Shown: positions 63,055 through 64,000 of the stretch, in pieces
How the letters are laid out: every line of letters begins with the position of its first letter
Position numbering within the stretch: position 1 is the first letter of the stretch
The notes under the pieces: model-generated
Told to the model about the DNA's origin: nothing
The model's input: only the letters and a program-made list of their open reading frames with translations
Databases searched by the model: none
Assembly (NCBI RefSeq): GCF_021295095.1
Contig: NZ_JAJLQX010000006.1
Location: 59,000 to 122,999, forward strand
Direction of reading: 5' to 3'
DNA length: 64,000 bases
DNA from: Phocaeicola oris
GTDB taxonomy: Bacteria; Bacteroidota; Bacteroidia; Bacteroidales; Bacteroidaceae
Program-made: the position numbers and the translations under genes

Positions 63055-63807
63055 CTATGGTTTCATATTTAAGAAGTTCTTACGTTCAGTCTCAGGATAT
63101 TTTTCTATAGCATATCGCAACATTGTGCGAGGCATTTCCACAGCATACTTACATAAAAAGTCAGTCAATTGCTTCTGATTTCTTTTCCCTGCTTCCCGAA
63201 GCATCCAACCAACTGCCTTTTGTATTAGGTCATGTGGGTGATGAAGTAGTTTCAAAGCAAGCTGATAAGTATCTTCGCAGTCTCCACGACGAATAAAAGC
63301 ATAAGTTGAAACAATTGCAATACGTTGTTTCCAAAGCGACTTGCTATCAGCCAATTCATAAAGAACACTCCTATCCTTATCCATCAAATAATCGCCCACA
63401 ATGGTCGGAGCTGTTAAATCAACCAAATCCCAATTGTTTACTCCTTTCGTATGTTTTAAATAGAAAACAAAATACTCCTTACACAAAATTTCTAATTCCT
63501 TTAAAGAATGGCATTTAAGCCAACTCCTCGACTTAGCAATTTTCAAGTGTTCAACCATAATCAGTAACCCACACATACGCATCTCATGCCATGGAGATTT
63601 TATCAATGCTTGAATATCATATAAAGACAACTTCAAATATTTTTTTGCAACCTTCCGAATATCCGGAACAACAACACCCATAAACTTATCCCCCTCAGCA
63701 TATTCTCCACGCCTTGTTTTAAAGAATTTAGAAAGAACATTTCTCTTCTCTTCGGAACCCAAAGAAGCAAGTTCTTGAAAAATAAGATTTGTTACACTTA
63801 ATTTCAT
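63055..63807 (-). CDS. DNA alkylation repair protein (AlkD-like)
   Basis: 250 aa, all-helical HEAT-like repeats. FMGVVVPDIRKVAKKYLKLSL, LIKSPWHEMRMCGLLIMVEHL, VNNWDLVDLTAPTIVGDYL and QKAVGWMLREAGKRNQKQLTDFL are the conserved segments of the AlkC/AlkD family; WD in NNWDLVD carries the catalytic Asp of AlkD. It removes bulky or positively charged alkylated bases. Between the 42-bp repeats and the rRNA operon. Confidence 0.88.
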   Translation of the reverse strand: MKLSVTNLIFQELASLGSEEKRNVLSKFFKTRRGEYAEGDKFMGVVVPDIRKVAKKYLKLSLYDIQALIKSPWHEMRMCGLLIMVEHLKIAKSRSWLKCHSLKELEILCKEYFVFYLKHTKGVNNWDLVDLTAPTIVGDYLMDKDRSVLYELADSKSLWKQRIAIVSTYAFIRRGDCEDTYQLALKLLHHPHDLIQKAVGWMLREAGKRNQKQLTDFLCKYAVEMPRTMLRYAIEKYPETERKNFLNMKP

Positions 63808-63885
63808 ATTGATTATCTTAACACTCCATCCATCCTCATTACATTATATGAATAATTAACAAGAATAATCTTTACCATAAAAAAA

Positions 63886-63917
63886 GAGGAGTCTTTCCTG
63901 TTCAAGGAAGACTCCTC
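63886..63917 (-). terminator. Terminator of the rRNA operon
   Basis: GAGGAGTCTT and CCT pairs with AGG and AAGACTCCTC, followed on the minus strand by seven T. Confidence 0.85.
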
Positions 63918-63920
63918 AAG

Positions 63921-64000
<80 letters not shown>

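Overview
The window looks like chromosomal DNA of a Bacteroides species. The evidence is a SusC/SusD pair, NigD-like, DUF3316 and DUF4827 proteins, a B. fragilis-type ROK glucokinase, an EF-G2 paralog next to an RprX-like sensor kinase, and many promoters with the Bacteroides -7 element TAnnTTTG. Base composition is AT-rich almost throughout. The AraC-like gene near 62 kb is the clear exception.

Layout. 1-4.0 kb: 5' end of a sensor kinase, EF-G2 and hemW. 4.4-16.8 kb: a long minus-strand block with glmM, a DUF4827 lipoprotein, nrnA, comEC, rpe, an ECF sigma factor with its membrane/barrel partner, fmt, a ClC channel, a Sua5/YrdC protein and a serpin. 17-19.1 kb: a LolA-like protein, an internally deleted DUF3987 remnant and tRNA-Met. 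19.3-24.2 kb: START-like protein, LptF/G permease, ribBA and an aminotransferase. 24.2-28.6 kb: a small protein, a candidate sRNA, rplS and a DUF6057/CxxCH beta-propeller pair. 28.6-32.1 kb: an IS1595-type transposon with cargo. 32.3-39.2 kb: SusD/SusC, a split 5'-nucleotidase and a ferredoxin. 39.9-41.3 kb: L-rhamnose mutarotase and glucokinase. 41.4-47.1 kb: a MacAB-TolC-like efflux operon. 47.2-53.4 kb: a secreted basic protein, a CvfB-like S1 protein, DUF2007, a LolD-like ATPase, an antiporter and asd. 53.5-61.6 kb: NigD-like, FKBP, glyS, parC, DUF3316 and an S41 protease. 61.7-64 kb: tRNA-Leu, an AraC-like regulator, 42-bp tandem repeats, an AlkD-like protein and the 3' end of a 5S rRNA.

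Two things stand out. First, a family of intergenic arrays occurs at five clear loci (4.1, 17.9, 39.5, 54.5 and 61.8 kb), with a degenerate one at 17.0 kb. Each is built from 12-bp near-palindromic cores (roughly TSATNCGNATSA) at an exact 22-bp period with 10-bp spacers. Four of the five clear arrays lie between convergent genes. I cannot match them to a described element. Second, a 3.47-kb transposon has perfect 26-bp terminal inverted repeats and an 8-bp target duplication. Besides an ISXO2-like transposase it carries a translationally coupled 56-aa protein, a membrane protein, a probable winged-helix regulator sitting on a 26-bp palindromic promoter, three more small proteins, and a strongly structured leader with competing stems.

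Other points: EF-G2 has Ser in place of the catalytic His of its G3 motif; ParC has an apparent 8-residue in-frame insertion beginning in a C8 tract; and several genes have the -7 element only about 4 nt before the start codon, which suggests leaderless mRNAs. All family assignments come from reading the translations; no database search was run.
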